Positions 32,414-43,401 are shown, counted from the stretch's first letter. The stretch: 64,000 nucleotides of DNA from an uncultured Clostridia bacterium (GCA_947631915.1 CANRNC010000001.1:99192-163191); one strand, 5' to 3'. Notes: generated by a model not told the origin, from the letters alone. Translations and numbers: made by a program.

Positions 32414-33454
32414 AGTTTAATCCTTTTCTCTATAATAATTAAAATAAAAAATAATATTATAGTACTTACTACAAATATTTCTGGATGATCTGTAATACGA
32501 GTTTTTTTACTTGTTTTTAATAAGGAAGTTTTTGTTTCTTTTATTTCCTCAACTATACTAGATGCCATTTGACTAATATCTCCCGTATAGAATTTTCCTT
32601 TTGCCGTTTGTTCAACTGATTTTTTATATGCTTCTATCTTATCTTTTGATGTGTACATATTCATTTGTACCGTTGGGCAATATGCATAAAGATTTATATT
32701 ATATTGTTTACAAAGACTACATGCCTCATCAAGTGATACCGCTTCTGTACCTGATACAGCATTATCTGTTGCAAATATAATTATTCTGGTTCTTTCTGTA
32801 TCTTTCTTCAAATCAGGAAATGAAAACAATGTTCCGAGCTAATCCATCACCAACAAGTGAACTTCCTCTTTCTTCATTATTGACAACAGTTCCACCATTC
32901 CAGAAAATAAATGTTTCACTGTCTTCAGAGGTTGCTGTATATGGAACATATCCGTTATTCTCCACTACTATTTGTAATTGTTTTTCTATTGTATCAAGAC
33001 ATTCATTTATATAATCATAATCATCTGTTAGAGGACAGTATACAACTGGTGCTGTATTAAAAATTACTATACCAATCCTATCTCCCTCTATACTAGGAAT
33101 TATTTGTTTAAATCTTCTTACTAATTCCAAGTTAACTTCGCATTGTGAAGTAGATATATCTAATCCCATAAGAATGTCTCTATTGTATTTGTCTTCACTT
33201 TTACTTTGAAGTGTTATTGGTCTTGAAATAAGTATACCAGTTATAAATATGCATATAACACTTAAAATCTTAACTGCATTAGATAGAAAGTGATATTTTT
33301 TTACTTTTTCTTTATAATATTCTGTTTCTTTAATATATTGTGTATTAGCAACCTTCTTACCAGTTGTATATTTAGTTTTATTTGTATTTATAAAAAATAT
33401 TGCTAACCCAATTATTAAACAAATAATTATTGCAATTGGATACATCAATTCCAT
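32410..33454 (-). CDS. VWA domain membrane protein (BatA-like); one +1 shift at CGG 32834-32836
   Basis: ILMGLDISTSQCEVN...SSLVGDGLA-(G)TLFSFPDLKKDTERTRIIIFATDN...terminal TM. Confidence 0.88.
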
Positions 33455-33924
33455 TCGTTTATAACTCTCCTTGCTTTACTTATAGAAGATTCAAAATCTC
33501 CTATAGACTTACTTGCAAATTCTGGTTCATAATATTCTTCAATCAATTCATAAAGAGTAGGTATGTTAAGCCTTTTAATTTCTGTTAATGAATAGTTCTG
33601 TGTAGTAATATCTGTAATTTCAAAAACAAATAACCTTACCTGCTCGCTTATAAGTTGATATGCTTTTCTTAATTCAATCATATTATTTACATATCTGTAT
33701 TCAATTGAATCTAATTGTTTCAAATATTTACTTTTTATTACAGGTATATTTTTTATATTTTTTTCCGGAATCTCTTTTACCGTAATTTCCTCTATTTTAG
33801 ATTTCACATTTATTTTCCTAGAATAGATTAAATAAAAAGTTATCAATATAACTAGTAAAATCATAATCATTAGTGAAATTACAGAATATGTAAATGGTCC
33901 CTGTAAACTAATAGATGTTTGCAT
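33445..33924 (-). CDS. Small membrane protein of the MoxR/Bat cluster
   Basis: TM then soluble helical domain; overlaps neighbours. Confidence 0.65.
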   Translation of the reverse strand: MQTSISLQGPFTYSVISLMIMILLVILITFYLIYSRKINVKSKIEEITVKEIPEKNIKNIPVIKSKYLKQLDSIEYRYVNNMIELRKAYQLISEQVRLFVFEITDITTQNYSLTEIKRLNIPTLYELIEEYYEPEFASKSIGDFESSISKARRVINEWN

Positions 33925-34789
33925 TCTTTCGCCTTTCTAATAATTTTAATATATCATTTACTATATCTTTTTGTCTATTTATTGTAGTTGTAATAATTTT
34001 ATATTTCTTGAATTTTTCTTTTGTTTCGTTATACAATTTAGTCTTTATTTCTAACTCTATGTCTTTTAATTTATCATCTTCTAAAATATAATCTGGAATA
34101 TAATCATCTTCATCAATATCAAATGCATTATATCCTGTCATTAGAGCATCCGAAATATTTATAAACATTACGTCATGAAGTAAAGACAAACGTCTTAAAG
34201 TATCTTCTGAAATACTACTCATTCCAGATATATCTGTAACAATAAAAATTATCATTCTTCTTTTTATAAATTTTAGAACATAATTTATTAAGCTCTCTAA
34301 ATTGTTCTCTGAATCAATTTCTCTTTCATAAGAATTCAATATTTTTTCTATATTGTATAACCCTGTTTTAAATGGAAATAATTTTATATTATTCTGTCCA
34401 TTATAAATTGCACTAATTGAATCCCCATGTTTATCTACTAAATAAGCAATTGTTCCTGTAGCCATTAAAGCTACTTCTTTCTTTGACTCTAAATCTCTTG
34501 TATCTGCTAGCATTTTCTTTCCAGTATCTAATATAAACAATATATTATGTTTTTTTTCTGCAATAAACTGTTTTATTAGAATTTTATTAGACCTTGCTGA
34601 TGCCTTCCAATCTATATCTTTTACATTGTCTCCTATTACATATTCTCTTAAGTCTTCAAAATTCATACTCTTTCCTTTATAAATGGAATTATATGCCCCT
34701 TCTAGTATATTTGAAGTCTTCTTTTTTGTATAAATTGAAAGGTTCGCCTTAACTTTAGTAATATATTTCATATTCATAGCATATCTCAC
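33908..34789 (-). CDS. DUF58 domain-containing protein
   Basis: GKSMNFEDLREYVIGDNVKDIDWKASARSNKILIKQFIAEK. Confidence 0.92.
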   Translation of the reverse strand: MRYAMNMKYITKVKANLSIYTKKKTSNILEGAYNSIYKGKSMNFEDLREYVIGDNVKDIDWKASARSNKILIKQFIAEKKHNILFILDTGKKMLADTRDLESKKEVALMATGTIAYLVDKHGDSISAIYNGQNNIKLFPFKTGLYNIEKILNSYEREIDSENNLESLINYVLKFIKRRMIIFIVTDISGMSSISEDTLRRLSLLHDVMFINISDALMTGYNAFDIDEDDYIPDYILEDDKLKDIELEIKTKLYNETKEKFKKYKIITTTINRQKDIVNDILKLLERRKNANIY

Positions 34790-34799
34790 CTCAATTTAA

Positions 34800-35783
34800 C
34801 TATGGGACTTTTATTGAATTAATGATTGCATCTATTATCGTTTCGACTTTAACCTCATCTGCAATAGCTTCAAAATTTAAAGAAATCCTATGTCTTAATA
34901 TGCTATGGCTCAATGCCTTAATATCATCTGGAGTTACAAAAGTTCTACCATTTATTAACGCTAATGCTTTTCCTGCCTCCATAAAGGCTATAGAAGCCCT
35001 TGTACTTGCTCCATTTGTTACATATCTTGCAAGTTCTGGTCCTATAACTTTATCTGTATTTCTAGTTGAATATACAATACTTATAATGTATTTTTTTACT
35101 GCTTCATCTATATATACTTTTTTACTTATCTCTTGCAAATATTTTATATCTTTTATATTTACAACTTTCTTTCCTGTTTCAAAGATATTACTCTCAATTC
35201 TATTCAAAACCTCTAATTCTTCATTTGCAGTAGGATAATTTAAAGTTTCTTTTATTATAAATCTATCCTGTTGTGCCTCTGCTAAAGGATATGTTCCTTC
35301 CTGTTCTATTGGGTTTTGTGTAGCTATTACTATAAACACATCTGGTAATTTATAGTTTTCCCCTCCTATACTTACTTGCCTTTCCTGCATTGCCTCAAGC
35401 ATAGCACTTTGAGTTTTAGAACTTGATCTGTTTATCTCGTCTAAAAGCAAAAAATTGGCATATACTGGTCCAATCTTCGTTTCAAACTCTGCTGTTTTAG
35501 CATTATAAGTTTGTGTACCAATTATATCGCTTGGCAATAAATCAGGTGTGCATTGTATTCTTGAAAATTTTCCCCCACAACTCTCTGTTAAAACTTTTGC
35601 TGCTGTTGTTTTTGCCAAACCAGGTACAGATTCTACCAATATGTGCCCATTTGCAATTAATGATATTAATAATGAAATCTGTAAATTCTTTTGTCCTACT
35701 ATTCTTGAAGTATAGTATTCTGAAATTGCTTTTATTATCGCATTACTCTGTTGTAATTCCTCATCCGTTATATTATTTTCCAT
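34800..35783 (-). CDS. MoxR family AAA+ ATPase
   Basis: GHILVESVPGLAKTTAAKVL, LLLDEINRSSSKTQSAMLEAMQERQVSIGG, ATQNPIEQEGTYPLAEAQQDRF. Confidence 0.97.
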   Translation of the reverse strand: MENNITDEELQQSNAIIKAISEYYTSRIVGQKNLQISLLISLIANGHILVESVPGLAKTTAAKVLTESCGGKFSRIQCTPDLLPSDIIGTQTYNAKTAEFETKIGPVYANFLLLDEINRSSSKTQSAMLEAMQERQVSIGGENYKLPDVFIVIATQNPIEQEGTYPLAEAQQDRFIIKETLNYPTANEELEVLNRIESNIFETGKKVVNIKDIKYLQEISKKVYIDEAVKKYIISIVYSTRNTDKVIGPELARYVTNGASTRASIAFMEAGKALALINGRTFVTPDDIKALSHSILRHRISLNFEAIADEVKVETIIDAIINSIKVP

Positions 35784-35884
35784 TTCTTATCCCCTCTTTA
35801 GTTACTTCTCTTTTCATATATCTATAGTTTATATTATTTCGAGGATAATTGCAATATTTTTTCATATTATTATTTAAATTTAAA

Positions 35885-35935
35885 ACAATAAAGAAACCCA
35901 CCTATCTACACACGTGTAAATGGGTTGGTTTCTTT
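35885..35935 (-). terminator. Hairpin AAAGAAACCAACCCATTTACACGTGTGTAGATAGGTGGGTTTCTTT after the 35940 gene
   Basis: imperfect inverted repeat. Confidence 0.7.
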
Positions 35936-35939
35936 CGTA

Positions 35940-36398
35940 CTAGGCCACCTTAAAAAACTCGTACACTTTCGTACCCTCAAATTCCAAGCTCTCTTCTTCT
36001 GACATCATTGGTTCAATACCATAGCCTTCATCTTCGAAGAAAATTTGGTTTTCGATGTACAGTTCTCCTACATAAAAGCTGTTACCATTTTCGAGCTGCT
36101 GAATTATGTATTCTCTTTGCATATGGAATTCACGCTCAAGCAACATACTTTGTGCAGATGACCTAATTCTCATGGCCAAAACGTTTGATACTATCTGGCC
36201 ATCACCAAACATTGTCTCTTCTGCACTTAAGTTCCAGCCTTGTTCTGCTAAATGAAGATATGTATCTGCATTTATTCGGCATGGAACTGTAAATTGTACA
36301 GTCTTTAGCTCTTTTGAAGATCCTTTTAGCTCCTCATAAATCCTCTCTCGGATTAGTTGCTCCTGCCGTCTTGTTTCGTTTTTCATTTTGTCAATCAT
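35940..36398 (-). CDS. Hypothetical protein, GC-richer than surroundings; one in-frame CGG
   Basis: GGAGG RBS, sigma-A promoter at 36463-36491, own terminator. Confidence 0.75.
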   Translation of the reverse strand: MIDKMKNETRRQEQLIRERIYEELKGSSKELKTVQFTVPCRINADTYLHLAEQGWNLSAEETMFGDGQIVSNVLAMRIRSSAQSMLLEREFHMQREYIIQQLENGNSFYVGELYIENQIFFEDEGYGIEPMMSEEESLEFEGTKVYEFFKVA

Positions 36399-36462
36399 CT
36401 CGTTGACCTCCTTATTTTTGTTTGGTTATATTACCAAGTCTTATTAGACTTTTGTTAATATT

Positions 36463-36491
36463 ATTTTATCACATTTTTAACAATTTGTCAA
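36463..36491 (-). promoter_or_regulatory. Sigma-A-type promoter TTGACA-N17-TAAAAT
   Basis: near-consensus, 17-bp spacer; overlaps stop codon of upstream gene. Confidence 0.75.
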
Positions 36492-37372
36492 TTTTGAGCC
36501 TCACGTCTTATGTACTTTATATGCTCTATGTTACTGTTTTTGCTTCTTTCCGTCATACAGTTATATACCATATTTCTTAGTTCTTCTTTCTGCTGTTTTT
36601 TTGGCAATTCAGCATTTGGATAAAAAGGTCCATCAATGTATGTAACTATTTTTATTTTATCTTTATTTTTACCATAGCTTTGATAAGTATTTGTCATACA
36701 AAATACGGGCTTTTTAAGATTTACTGGATATTGAAAAGATACTGATTTGAAAGGTCTAATTTTTGTATAATATGGCCATATATGTGCTTCTGGATATATT
36801 GTTATAGAATGTCCCTTTTGAATATGCATTTCTATTATATCCATAAAATTCTTCATAGATTCTTTGTCACCCGGAACAGGTATCGCACCTAATAATTTGA
36901 CAATAGTTTTTAGAAATTTCATAGATATATTCTCTGGATTTACTATTAAAAAGTTTCTTTTAGGACAAATAGGGATACTAGGTATAAAAGTGTCGGCAAA
37001 TTCTTGAGTATGATTCACATATACAAAGTATCCTTCTTTTTTACATTTTTTCAATTTTTCTTTGCCTATATATTTAATCCTAAATTTTATTTTAGAATAA
37101 CCTACCTTTATAGGCATACTTAATATATTCTGTGCTATAAAAGAACAGAAATCCCATAATAAACTATGCTGATATTTATAATTTCCATCTATTTTTATTG
37201 GTGTAATTTTCGCACTCGAAAACTCATCATTTAATTCGTCACTATAATAAATTACTTTTTTGTCATCCATTTTTACCTCACAAAGTAAAAAGATATTATC
37301 TATTTTGAGAAACTGTTGTATATTCAAGTGGTACTTCATAAAATTCCTCATATATTTTTTTCCATACATCAA
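36488..37372 (-). CDS. 1-acyl-glycerol-3-phosphate acyltransferase-like (PlsC family)
   Basis: GYFVYVNHTQEFADTFIP, ITIYPEAHIWP. Confidence 0.82.
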   Translation of the reverse strand: MMYGKKYMRNFMKYHLNIQQFLKIDNIFLLCEVKMDDKKVIYYSDELNDEFSSAKITPIKIDGNYKYQHSLLWDFCSFIAQNILSMPIKVGYSKIKFRIKYIGKEKLKKCKKEGYFVYVNHTQEFADTFIPSIPICPKRNFLIVNPENISMKFLKTIVKLLGAIPVPGDKESMKNFMDIIEMHIQKGHSITIYPEAHIWPYYTKIRPFKSVSFQYPVNLKKPVFCMTNTYQSYGKNKDKIKIVTYIDGPFYPNAELPKKQQKEELRNMVYNCMTERSKNSNIEHIKYIRREAQN

Positions 37373-38192
37373 AATTCTTGTCTTTCATTTGAATAATGTT
37401 CTCTTTATCCGTTAATTTTTTATTTTGGTATATTGGTTTTTCAATATGTACATAATATTCCATAATAGGAAATCCATCATCACCTATCTTATTACTTTCC
37501 TCCATTGTTATAAATATCGGAATAATTGGCACATTATTTTTTACAGCAAATTTGAATGCTCCCTCTTTTAAAGGCTTTGGTTTTCTATAATTCCACCACA
37601 TACTTTGCTCTGGATAAATCAATATAAAATCTTTGTCTTCTAAAATCGTCTTTATAGATTTTAATAAATACTCCATAGTCTTTTTATTTGAACTCAATGG
37701 TAAAGTATCACAGTTTCTGAATAAAAAGCCATAAAATCCTGGGAAATTAGTGTAATTTCCCTCACGAATAATTTTATATAATTTTTTTTCTTTACTAACT
37801 GTTGACATCCTAAATACAGTTTCTACTGTAAATACATCAAATGGATTAAAATGATTGCAGGTTATTATTCCTCCAGTTTTCACTTCATTTAAGTATTCTA
37901 TCCCTGTTACTTTTCTTATAATTAGTTTATCATCTTTTATTAGCTTTTCTACAAACTTCTCTGCAACTACATTTGCTACTTTAGTTTTTAATTTACTTGA
38001 TTTCTTCTCATTAAGGTAATCAACGTTTTCATGAGTTAAAATAACTGTTGGTGGATCATCTTCCACATCCACGTCAAACTTACCTTCTAATTCCAGCTGT
38101 TGTATTTTTTCTAATATCTCTAGTCTTTCTCTGGATTTTTCTATAATTTGTTCACTCATTAATATCCCCCTATATTTTTCTGTCATCCCCAA
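37296..38192 (-). CDS. 1-acyl-glycerol-3-phosphate acyltransferase-like (PlsC family)
   Basis: GIITCNHFNPFDVF, FILIYPEQSMWWNYRKPKPLKEGAF. Confidence 0.85.
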   Translation of the reverse strand: MGMTEKYRGILMSEQIIEKSRERLEILEKIQQLELEGKFDVDVEDDPPTVILTHENVDYLNEKKSSKLKTKVANVVAEKFVEKLIKDDKLIIRKVTGIEYLNEVKTGGIITCNHFNPFDVFTVETVFRMSTVSKEKKLYKIIREGNYTNFPGFYGFLFRNCDTLPLSSNKKTMEYLLKSIKTILEDKDFILIYPEQSMWWNYRKPKPLKEGAFKFAVKNNVPIIPIFITMEESNKIGDDGFPIMEYYVHIEKPIYQNKKLTDKENIIQMKDKNFDVWKKIYEEFYEVPLEYTTVSQNR

Positions 38193-39099
38193 CGCAATCT
38201 GCTTCTTTTTTAGCTAACTCTACAAGTTTCTTTTCAGTTTCCATGTCAGCAAATCTTTCTTCTTCTGTATAATCGTTTTTTATCTTTTGTATCTCCTTGA
38301 AAAACTCTGTTTTTTTAGCATATCTCCAGAAATATTCCTTGTATCCAATACTATCTGAATGCCATGGTTTATAGGTTAAATTATAATGAATTAATTTTAA
38401 TTCTTCACCTTCTTTAGGTTTTCTTGGTAATGGCATAACATTCCAACTATTTTCAATATATGTCACTCTTCCCTTACAAATTCTATTTAAATAATCTTGA
38501 TCTTGAGCAACTGAAAATTTTATAGTTTCTAATAAATATAAGAATTTTTCTTGGAACTTAAATTTTCTAAGTTCATCTAAATTCATTACAAGAATTCCTG
38601 CATTAAAATAATTTTTATAACTTGATACACCTACTACTTTTTCTGCATATTCTTGGAATTCTTTTCCGTTTTGTATTATATCATCTGGAATAGCTCCTAC
38701 AAGATTATTTCCTATATCCGTATTATATAAATTAGCTATATCTTCTAGAATTATAATATCACTATCTAAATACAATGCTTTATCATATTGTGGATATAAT
38801 TCTGGTATAAACAATCTAAAATAAGTTGACTTTGCGTAATAATCACGTGTATATAATTTATCCTTTATTTTATCAATATAATAATTTAAATCGACAAACT
38901 CTATATTTATATTATTTTTTTCAAACTTTTTTATTTTCTTTTTATTCTCTTCTGATATATCTGTATTTAATATTTTTATTAAATATTCATATTTTTCAGA
39001 TGAGTTGTCTACTAATGATTTAAGTGCTACCGCAAAAAACGGAATATAGAAATCATCTATTGCAAAAAATATTGGTAATCTTTCCTTATTCTTATCCAT
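38170..39099 (-). CDS. Glycosyltransferase family 8
   Basis: IFFAIDDFYIPFFAVALKSL, KALYLDSDIIILEDI, YFNAGILVMNL, DQDYLN. Confidence 0.92.
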   Translation of the reverse strand: MDKNKERLPIFFAIDDFYIPFFAVALKSLVDNSSEKYEYLIKILNTDISEENKKKIKKFEKNNINIEFVDLNYYIDKIKDKLYTRDYYAKSTYFRLFIPELYPQYDKALYLDSDIIILEDIANLYNTDIGNNLVGAIPDDIIQNGKEFQEYAEKVVGVSSYKNYFNAGILVMNLDELRKFKFQEKFLYLLETIKFSVAQDQDYLNRICKGRVTYIENSWNVMPLPRKPKEGEELKLIHYNLTYKPWHSDSIGYKEYFWRYAKKTEFFKEIQKIKNDYTEEERFADMETEKKLVELAKKEADCVGDDRKI

Positions 39100-39940
39100 T
39101 TAATTCTACCTCTTTTTCTTTTAATTTAAACTCTTTTTTTAATCTTATGTATTCTTCTAGGTCATCATCAAAACAATGACATTTTAATACGCTATGTACT
39201 TCTTCTACATTCCATTGTTTATAGTTTTCAATACGAGGATAAGGAAAAATCAATAATCTTTTACAGAAATGGCATACTACTGTATCTTTTCTATTAAATT
39301 TTGATTGTTCATTGTATTTTCTAGGTAATAATAACTTTCTCATAGTAGACCTAAATATTGCATCTTGATCTGCAAATAACATCTTTTTTGTTTTTATTAA
39401 TTGTCTTGACTTCTCAAGTAATCTTGTCTCTTTAATTTTCTTCATATTTAATAGCAACATACCTGCATTAATATAATCCGGTCTTATAAACACACTTCCA
39501 TACTTCTCCTTAACTGCAGCATATTCATAATCACTAATATCAACATTATATAATTCAGAAATATCTTTAGCTATCATCATATCTATATCTAAATATAGTA
39601 ATTTTTCAGGCATGTCTGGTACTAAATCTGCAAGCAGTCTCAATAACGTATATGGAGTGCAATATGCTGTTTCATTTGGACAATCTAAAAATTCCTTTTC
39701 ATATATCTTGGTCACATCCACTTTGCAAACTCTATTTGTTGGATTTTTAGATTTTACTACAGCATCTAGAAACTCTATTTGCTCATTTTCAATACATACA
39801 TAATCTTTATTCAATCTCGATGCATCCATAGTAAATATGTAACAATTGATAGTTTCATTTGTTCTATTTGTTATCGATATCAGCTGTGTTAATGCACCAT
39901 CAAATACCCTTTTATTTCCACATAAAAGTAAGTTTATCAT
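39092..39940 (-). CDS. Glycosyltransferase family 8
   Basis: KLLYLDIDMMIAKDISELYN, YINAGMLLLNM, FADQDAIF. Confidence 0.9.
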   Translation of the reverse strand: MINLLLCGNKRVFDGALTQLISITNRTNETINCYIFTMDASRLNKDYVCIENEQIEFLDAVVKSKNPTNRVCKVDVTKIYEKEFLDCPNETAYCTPYTLLRLLADLVPDMPEKLLYLDIDMMIAKDISELYNVDISDYEYAAVKEKYGSVFIRPDYINAGMLLLNMKKIKETRLLEKSRQLIKTKKMLFADQDAIFRSTMRKLLLPRKYNEQSKFNRKDTVVCHFCKRLLIFPYPRIENYKQWNVEEVHSVLKCHCFDDDLEEYIRLKKEFKLKEKEVELNG

Positions 39941-40179
39941 TTTATTTATCCCCTATTATCTTTTAGTTTTCTCTAAAATATTTTTTATTATATCATATTA
40001 TGATAATTATTGGCAACCTATTTAAATAATTGTTTACTTAAGTAGTACTCAAGTACTACAGCCTCCACAAATTCCAAGTTTTGAAAATGACAATTCAGTA
40101 TGCATATACTTGATACTTATAAAAAGTTGTGTTAAAATGTCGATAATGTTCGATTTTTTTATTTTACAAGGAGATTTTT

Positions 40180-41715
40180 ATGAATGATTTAATCAAAATA
40201 CAAAAAACAAATTTAAAATGGATTCATATTATGGTATTAATACTTGGCACTATATTTATTTCATTATCAATTTTCCATCAAAATTTGTGGTTTGATGAAA
40301 GCTACTCTGTAGGAATTGCAAATCATAGTTTCAAGGATATATGGCTAATTGGTAGTAATGACGTACATCCAGTTTTATATTATTGCTTATTACATATTTT
40401 AAATTTGATATTTGGAAATAACATATTGATATATAGACTTTTTTCAGCAGTATGTGTTTCACTATTGGGAATAATCGGATTTACTCATATTAGAAAAGAT
40501 TTTGGAGAAAAAATCGGTTTAATATTTTCTTTTTTAGTATTCTTCTTTCCTGTTCAAATAGTATATGCTGGAGAAATCAGAATGTATACATTAGCAATGC
40601 TTTTAGTAACATTAACTGCAATTTATGCTTATAGAATATATAAAAATAAAGAAAACTTTAATATAAAAAATTGGATAATATTTGCTATCTGTAGTTTAGC
40701 TAGTGCATATACGCACTATTATGCACTAATGGCAAGTGGTCTAATCAATTTATTTTTAATGATATATCTTATAAAAAAATGTATTAAAACAAAAGAATTT
40801 AACAAAAATATGAAAGCCTTTATAATATCAGCCATATCTCAAGTAGTACTATATATGCCATGGCTAATATCACTATTTATCCAATTAAATCATGTATCTA
40901 GTGGTTTTTGGATAGGCTTTACTTTTCCTGATAGTATTATTGAGCTTTTTATATTCATATTTACAGGTAATTTAAGCGGAAGTACTTATTTATCTCCAAC
41001 TCTAGCAATAATTTGGAGTTTATCAGTAATAATTTATATGGCAGTTCTATATATAAAAGATATTAAAAAATCAAAAGAAAACAATTTAAACTCAACAGTC
41101 AATCCTGCGATTTTAGCATTATCATTATTTTTAGGTGTAGCTCTAGCAGCTGGTATAATTTCCATTGTTATGGGTACCCCCATAATATATGCAAGATACC
41201 TACTTTGCGTAATGGGACTTTTTATATTCTTCTTATCATATACAATGATAAAAAAAGGACAAAAATATATAACCTTAATAATATGTATAGCTTCTATGTT
41301 AATATCATTACATATTAATATAGATTTAATTAATGAAAATTATGATGAAAGTAATTGTAAGCCAGTTCAATTTGTAGAAGAAGCAATACAAGAAAATGAT
41401 ATTATATTAGTAGAAAATGACCTTAACGGATTTATTATTTTAGTAAACTTTAATAATAACCCAGCTTATTTCTACGATAAAGAAAATTGGAATTGTGGAG
41501 AAGCATACAAGGCATTTTCAAAGGACTTCACAACAATACAAGATTTAGAATTTCTAAAAGATTATACTGGTAGAATTTGGACAATAAATAGTAATAACAA
41601 TTTCCTTTATGAGCAATTAAAAGAAAAATATGATGTTAATTTAATCAAACAGGAGACTTTTGATGTAAAATATAAAAATCTTGAATATTCAATTTCTTTG
41701 ATAGAAAAAAATTAG
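40180..41715 (+). CDS. Multi-pass glycosyltransferase (GT39/ArnT-like)
   Basis: LWFDESYSVGIANHSFKDIW...DVHPVLYYCLLHI. Confidence 0.88.
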   Translation: MNDLIKIQKTNLKWIHIMVLILGTIFISLSIFHQNLWFDESYSVGIANHSFKDIWLIGSNDVHPVLYYCLLHILNLIFGNNILIYRLFSAVCVSLLGIIGFTHIRKDFGEKIGLIFSFLVFFFPVQIVYAGEIRMYTLAMLLVTLTAIYAYRIYKNKENFNIKNWIIFAICSLASAYTHYYALMASGLINLFLMIYLIKKCIKTKEFNKNMKAFIISAISQVVLYMPWLISLFIQLNHVSSGFWIGFTFPDSIIELFIFIFTGNLSGSTYLSPTLAIIWSLSVIIYMAVLYIKDIKKSKENNLNSTVNPAILALSLFLGVALAAGIISIVMGTPIIYARYLLCVMGLFIFFLSYTMIKKGQKYITLIICIASMLISLHINIDLINENYDESNCKPVQFVEEAIQENDIILVENDLNGFIILVNFNNNPAYFYDKENWNCGEAYKAFSKDFTTIQDLEFLKDYTGRIWTINSNNNFLYEQLKEKYDVNLIKQETFDVKYKNLEYSISLIEKN

Positions 41716-41740
41716 GAGCACAGTATACTGTGCTCCTACA
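41714..41740. repeat. Palindromic family variant AGGAGCACAGTATACTGTGCTCCTACA
   Basis: shares CTACA flank, distinct arms. Confidence 0.7.
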
Positions 41741-41751
41741 CATATAATAAA

Positions 41752-43401
41752 TTATAATGCTCTACTTTCATGGCAAATGAAATATATAATTTGATAATTC
41801 TTGGCTAACTCCTTTACTATTTCTTTTGCCTTTTCAATTTTTTCTTTATCTAAATTTACAAAAGGATCATCTAAAATTATAAAAGGTTTTTCATTTTCAA
41901 ATAATGCATCAACTAGTGCAAATCTCATACAGATTCCAATTAAATCCTTATATCCTGTACTCAAATAATCTATTTCTTTATTCTCACCATATTCCTGTAT
42001 TTTTACATTTAATTTAACATCAATATTTGCATTTAATTTTTCACCATTTATTAATTTTAAATATTTTTCAAACCCTTCTGTCATACTCCCTAAATAATGT
42101 GATGAAAATTGTTCTTTTGCTTTTAATAAATACTTTTGAGTTTTGTCTAAAATATTATATTTGTTATTCATTTCATTTAATTCTTGCTCCAAATTTTCTA
42201 TTTCATCTTCTACTTCTTCTACAGATACTTCTGTATTTATTAATCTATTAATTTCATTTTCATCATATATTTTTTGATTAATTAATTCAGAAATATTTCT
42301 ATTTAATATTTCATTTTCTTTCAATAAATCTTCTTTATTTTCTTTTATATTTTCTTCAGAATTAATTAATTGATTAATATTATTTATTCTCTCATATTCC
42401 TTCACATATTTTTCATTTATTTTTTTATTATTAATTAATCCTATTATTAATATTAGAATACCTATTGCACTAATTCCATATAAATATTTTGTTACAAATA
42501 TTCCTAAAATTAATCCTAATAAAATTATTAATATTGAAATAATTATTTTACTATTTTTTTTCTTTTTATTTTTTTCTTGTAATTTTTCAAGTTTTTTTTG
42601 TGCTTCCAATTTTTCATTTAAAATTTCTAATTGCTCTTTTAATTTATTATTTTCATATTCAGATATTTGATTTATTTTTTCCTGATTTTTATTTCTTTCA
42701 TCTTCATATTTTTTTATTTTAATTTTAATTTCTTCTATTTTTTTATTTCTCTCATTTATTAATTCTTCATTTTTTTCAGAATATTCTAATTCTCTTTTTT
42801 TATCATTTAATTTATTTTCAAGCTCATTTATTTTACCTTTATTACCTGTTTTTTTATATTCTTTCATTGCTAATATTATTTTATTTATTGCCTCATCAGA
42901 AGAATTAATATCATTATCATTTTCTAAAATATTACTCAACTTAGCACTTAAACTATCATTAATTTCTATAGAAATTGCTTGTTGTGGGATATATGTACTT
43001 CGCTCGTATGCTTGTTTATCAATTTTAAATATTTCTTCACCTATGTTACTAGAAAAATCATTACTCTCGTAATTAGTATTTTTATCATATAATTTAAAAG
43101 TATCATCTTTCTCTTTTATTCCAAAAAATCTTTCTATTCGATATATCTTTCCATTAATTTCAAATTCAATATTTCCACCGAATTTTCCACCTTGCCAAGG
43201 ATAATATTTTTTTCTTTCATTGTCTAAAATAGATTTTTTATTTGAATTATCAAACCCAAAAAACATAACCTTAATAAAAGTTGCCAAAGTCGTTTTACCC
43301 CATCCATTTAATTCATTTATTATGTTCAATCCATCTGAAAATTCATACTCAAATTGGTGTAACTTTCCGAAATTTTCTATGTAACATTTTTTTAGATGCA
43401 T
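41752..43401 (-). CDS. SbcC/YhaN-like ATPase with coiled coil
   Basis: NELNGWGKTTLATFIKVMFFGF Walker A; PFIILDDPFVNLD Walker B. Confidence 0.88.
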   Translation of the reverse strand: MHLKKCYIENFGKLHQFEYEFSDGLNIINELNGWGKTTLATFIKVMFFGFDNSNKKSILDNERKKYYPWQGGKFGGNIEFEINGKIYRIERFFGIKEKDDTFKLYDKNTNYESNDFSSNIGEEIFKIDKQAYERSTYIPQQAISIEINDSLSAKLSNILENDNDINSSDEAINKIILAMKEYKKTGNKGKINELENKLNDKKRELEYSEKNEELINERNKKIEEIKIKIKKYEDERNKNQEKINQISEYENNKLKEQLEILNEKLEAQKKLEKLQEKNKKKKNSKIIISILIILLGLILGIFVTKYLYGISAIGILILIIGLINNKKINEKYVKEYERINNINQLINSEENIKENKEDLLKENEILNRNISELINQKIYDENEINRLINTEVSVEEVEDEIENLEQELNEMNNKYNILDKTQKYLLKAKEQFSSHYLGSMTEGFEKYLKLINGEKLNANIDVKLNVKIQEYGENKEIDYLSTGYKDLIGICMRFALVDALFENEKPFIILDDPFVNLDKEKIEKAKEIVKELAKNYQIIYFICHESRAL

